Shown: one piece after another, positions 7,429 through 8,881 of the stretch | Numbering within the stretch: position 1 is the stretch's first letter | How the letters are laid out: every line of letters starts with the position of its first letter | DNA from: Actinomycetota bacterium | Lineage (GTDB): Bacteria; Actinomycetota; Actinomycetes; Propionibacteriales; Propionibacteriaceae | Direction of reading: 5' to 3' | Length of the DNA: 8,881 bases | Assembly: GCA_016213595.1 (NCBI GenBank) | Contig: JACRAA010000175.1 | Span: forward strand, 1-8,881 | The notes under the pieces: generated by a model | Database searches by the model: none | Seen by the model: only the letters and a program-made list of their open reading frames with translations | What the model was told of the DNA's origin: nothing | Program-made: the position numbers and the translations under genes

Positions 7429-8762
7429 CAACGCACGGCCTTGATCCCGGATGCCGCGAGGGCCGCGCCGAGGGCGACGACGGCTCCCACGATGTACAGC
7501 GCGGTGTAGTTTCCGCGCCCACCGCCGATGACCAGGATCAGCGGGGCGAACACGGGGGCGATGGCGCTCGACAGCGAGTTGGACACGTAGTAGATCCCCA
7601 TCCAGCGACCAGCTTGAGTGCGCTCGGGGATCACGTCGGTCGCGAGGGCCAGGTCTACAGATCCGAACAGTCCGGCCGATGCCAGCACGAGCGACACGGA
7701 GACGGCGAATGTCGTGACGTCATGGGCAAAGGCCAGAGCGAGAAGGCCCGCCACCGACAGCGCGGTCCCTGCGTAGATGAAGGGCTTGCGACGCTTGAGC
7801 TTGTCGGACAGGAAGCCTCCGAGGATTGCGAAAAGCGTGGTGACGAGTACGCCGATGCCCCCGACCAGCGCGAGTCTCTGGCCGGCCTCGGCAGGAGCCA
7901 GGCCGAGCCTGTCGAGCAGGAAGTAGAGCTGATAGGTCGACAGGAATGTCAGCCCGACCTGCATGCAGAACTTGCCGATCCACACCAGCGCGAAGTCGCG
8001 GTGCTTCCTCGGGTCGAAGACAAGCTGGCTGAGAACGACGAAAGGCGAGTCCCGGTGTTCGGAACGCGGTGGCAGCTCGTCAGGTACCACGATCGCATAC
8101 AGGACGAAGACCATGGCGAAGGCCGCGACCGGGAGGAGGAAGAGCACGAGCAGGTTGCCGAGAAGAACCCCTCCAAGAAGTACGGCAACCACACCGGAGA
8201 GCTGGGCGCCAACACCAACGAGAGCGCCGACCCGCCCGCGCTGCAGGGAGGGAAGGGACTCCGCCATGAACGGCGTGAGCGACCCGAAGGCCGCCGCGAT
8301 GCCGAGGGTGTAGATCACGGAGCCGACCCCGACCAGAACGATGGTGGGGGCCACCGCCAGGATGAGACCTCCGAGAGCGACGACGACCAAACCGCCCCCG
8401 ATCCAGGGGCGGCGACGGCCGAAGCGAGTGCGGGTCCGGTCCGACAGAACGCCGAAGAGGGGGCCGGCGACCAGGTTGAAGATCGCTCCGATGCCGACGA
8501 TGATGCCGAGGCTCGTCTCCTTGTTCGCCGCATCGATGATCTGCACCTTGTAGGCAACGGAGAAGATGACGGGCGACAGGAGCGCCCACTGGCCGATGAA
8601 CATGGTGAGGATGAACACGAACATCCGAGTCTTGGATGCGGGTGGCGGTTCGACATGGCCATCGGGCAGGGTCGTTGTCACGGCGCTGATGTCGCCGCCG
8701 ACGTCGACGGGGACGGATCCGGGCGTGGCAGGGATCGAGGGAAAGGGTTCTTCGATGCTCAT
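7428..8762 (-). CDS. MFS sugar transporter (12 predicted membrane segments), 444 aa
   Basis: An integral-membrane secondary transporter, the first gene of the operon and its only visible uptake system. The start is ATG at 8762 (MSIEEPFP), with GGAG 6 bases upstream; an ATG 14 codons earlier (8804) would lie upstream of the predicted promoter's -10 box. Residues 1-45 are a hydrophilic Pro/Gly-rich cytoplasmic tail. Hydrophobic segments follow, starting MFVFILTMFIGQWALLSP. The loop between segments 2 and 3 is LSDRTRTRFGRRRPWI (about 106-121), the signature of MFS carriers related to sucrose/maltose and glycoside-cation symporters. A matching loop, GGFLSDKLKRRKPFIYAG (315-332), marks the second half. 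A charged central loop (about 227-256) separates the halves. The stop TGA overlaps the next ATG by one base. Import of a small glycoside or oligosaccharide by ion symport is inferred from the GH neighbours; the substrate is not shown by the sequence. Confidence 0.9.
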   Translation of the reverse strand: MSIEEPFPSIPATPGSVPVDVGGDISAVTTTLPDGHVEPPPASKTRMFVFILTMFIGQWALLSPVIFSVAYKVQIIDAANKETSLGIIVGIGAIFNLVAGPLFGVLSDRTRTRFGRRRPWIGGGLVVVALGGLILAVAPTIVLVGVGSVIYTLGIAAAFGSLTPFMAESLPSLQRGRVGALVGVGAQLSGVVAVLLGGVLLGNLLVLFLLPVAAFAMVFVLYAIVVPDELPPRSEHRDSPFVVLSQLVFDPRKHRDFALVWIGKFCMQVGLTFLSTYQLYFLLDRLGLAPAEAGQRLALVGGIGVLVTTLFAILGGFLSDKLKRRKPFIYAGTALSVAGLLALAFAHDVTTFAVSVSLVLASAGLFGSVDLALATDVIPERTQAGRWMGIYYVSNSLSSAIAPVFAPLILVIGGGRGNYTALYIVGAVVALGAALAASGIKAVR

Positions 8763-8768
8763 GTGTGA

Positions 8769-8772
8769 CTCC
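8769..8772 (-). promoter_or_regulatory. Ribosome binding site of the transporter gene, abutting the inverted repeat
   Basis: The minus strand reads ATACGGAGTCACAC-ATG: GGAG ends 6 bases before the ATG at 8762. Its first G is also the last base of the 13-bp inverted repeat at 8772-8784, so a hairpin or a bound protein there could interfere with ribosome access. It also fixes the start at 8762. Confidence 0.65.
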
Positions 8773-8784
8773 GTATGAGATACG
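8772..8784 (-). promoter_or_regulatory. Putative repressor operator, CGTAT-CTC-ATACG
   Basis: A perfect 5-bp inverted repeat with a 3-base centre lies directly downstream of the predicted -10 box and spans the predicted transcription start, with the ribosome binding site at its far edge. Sugar operons of this type are commonly controlled by a LacI, GntR, ROK or TetR repressor bound at such a position, but no regulator gene is in the window and the centre is odd-numbered, unlike typical LacI sites. I found no second copy before the other genes. An overlapping weaker repeat, GATA-cgaa-TATC on the + strand, covers 8779-8790. Confidence 0.5.
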
Positions 8785-8814
8785 AATATCCAAGCTGGCC
8801 CCACTCCCTGTCAA
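8785..8814 (-). promoter_or_regulatory. Predicted housekeeping-type promoter of the operon
   Basis: On the minus strand a perfect -35 box, TTGACA (8809-8814), is followed after 18 bases by GATATT (8785-8790), which matches four of the six TATAAT positions. The start of transcription would fall near 8776-8779, inside the inverted repeat, giving a leader of only about 15 bases before the transporter ATG. This is the only good promoter-like pair I see upstream of the operon within the window. The sequence right of 8815 holds no coding region I can support. Confidence 0.6.
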
Positions 8815-8881
8815 AGTCTGACGGCCTGTCCGGATGGTCGGGGTGCGAGTGATAAAAGCCCATGATATCGAGCCCCTGGGC

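Noticed and set aside
7614..8768. Long + strand open frame (384 codons) antisense to the transporter gene
   Set aside because: Its product is rich in Glu, Asp, Gly and Arg with no recognisable domain, and it mirrors the transporter codons, as expected for antisense frames in high-GC coding DNA. No ribosome site or conserved motif supports it.
8763..8804. 14-codon upstream start for the transporter
   Set aside because: That start would lie upstream of the predicted -10 box and transcription start, and the added residues look unrelated to the family. GGAG 6 bases before 8762 supports the shorter form.
8858..8881. Inverted repeat GCCCA...TGGGC at the right edge
   Set aside because: Arms of only 5 bp with a 14-base gap, cut by the window end; expected by chance at this base composition.

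Overview
The window is high-GC DNA (about two thirds G+C by eye) with tightly packed genes, ATGA/TGATG-type stop/start overlaps and purine-rich ribosome binding sites. The protein families and this base composition suggest a plant-associated or soil actinobacterium (Micrococcales-like). I cannot name a genus. The whole window is a carbohydrate-utilisation locus. No RNA genes, mobile elements or CRISPR arrays were seen.

Layout: at the left edge, on the + strand, lies the 3' part of a GH43 glycosidase gene (1-1115; its start is outside the window). A 157-base convergent spacer (1116-1272) holds two GC-rich inverted repeats, one suited to ending transcription from each side. Everything from 1273 to 8762 is on the minus strand and reads, in transcription order: an MFS sugar-type transporter (8762-7428), a GH3 beta-glycosidase of 749 aa (7428-5179), a compact GH1 beta-glycosidase of 390 aa (5182-4010), and a second, diverged GH3 beta-glycosidase of 878 aa (3909-1273). 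The first three overlap by 1 and 4 bases, which is strong evidence of one translationally coupled operon. The fourth follows after a 100-base gap and has its own good ribosome binding site. Upstream of the transporter are a consensus -35 box (TTGACA), a plausible -10 box and a perfect 13-bp inverted repeat that covers the predicted transcription start and touches the ribosome binding site, which is a typical place for a repressor operator.

How the parts fit: none of the four complete proteins has a signal peptide, so the model is uptake of an intact small glycoside or oligosaccharide by the MFS permease, followed by trimming in the cytoplasm by GH3, GH1 and GH3 enzymes. If the convergent GH43 enzyme (xylosidase/arabinofuranosidase type) belongs to the same pathway, the substrate may carry both glucose and pentose units, such as a plant glycoside or a hemicellulose fragment. 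That substrate is inference. The features most worth checking are the operator, the helical C-terminal tail shared by the two otherwise diverged GH3 enzymes, the shortened GH1 with an altered active-site loop, and the replaced active-site histidine motif in the 878-aa GH3.
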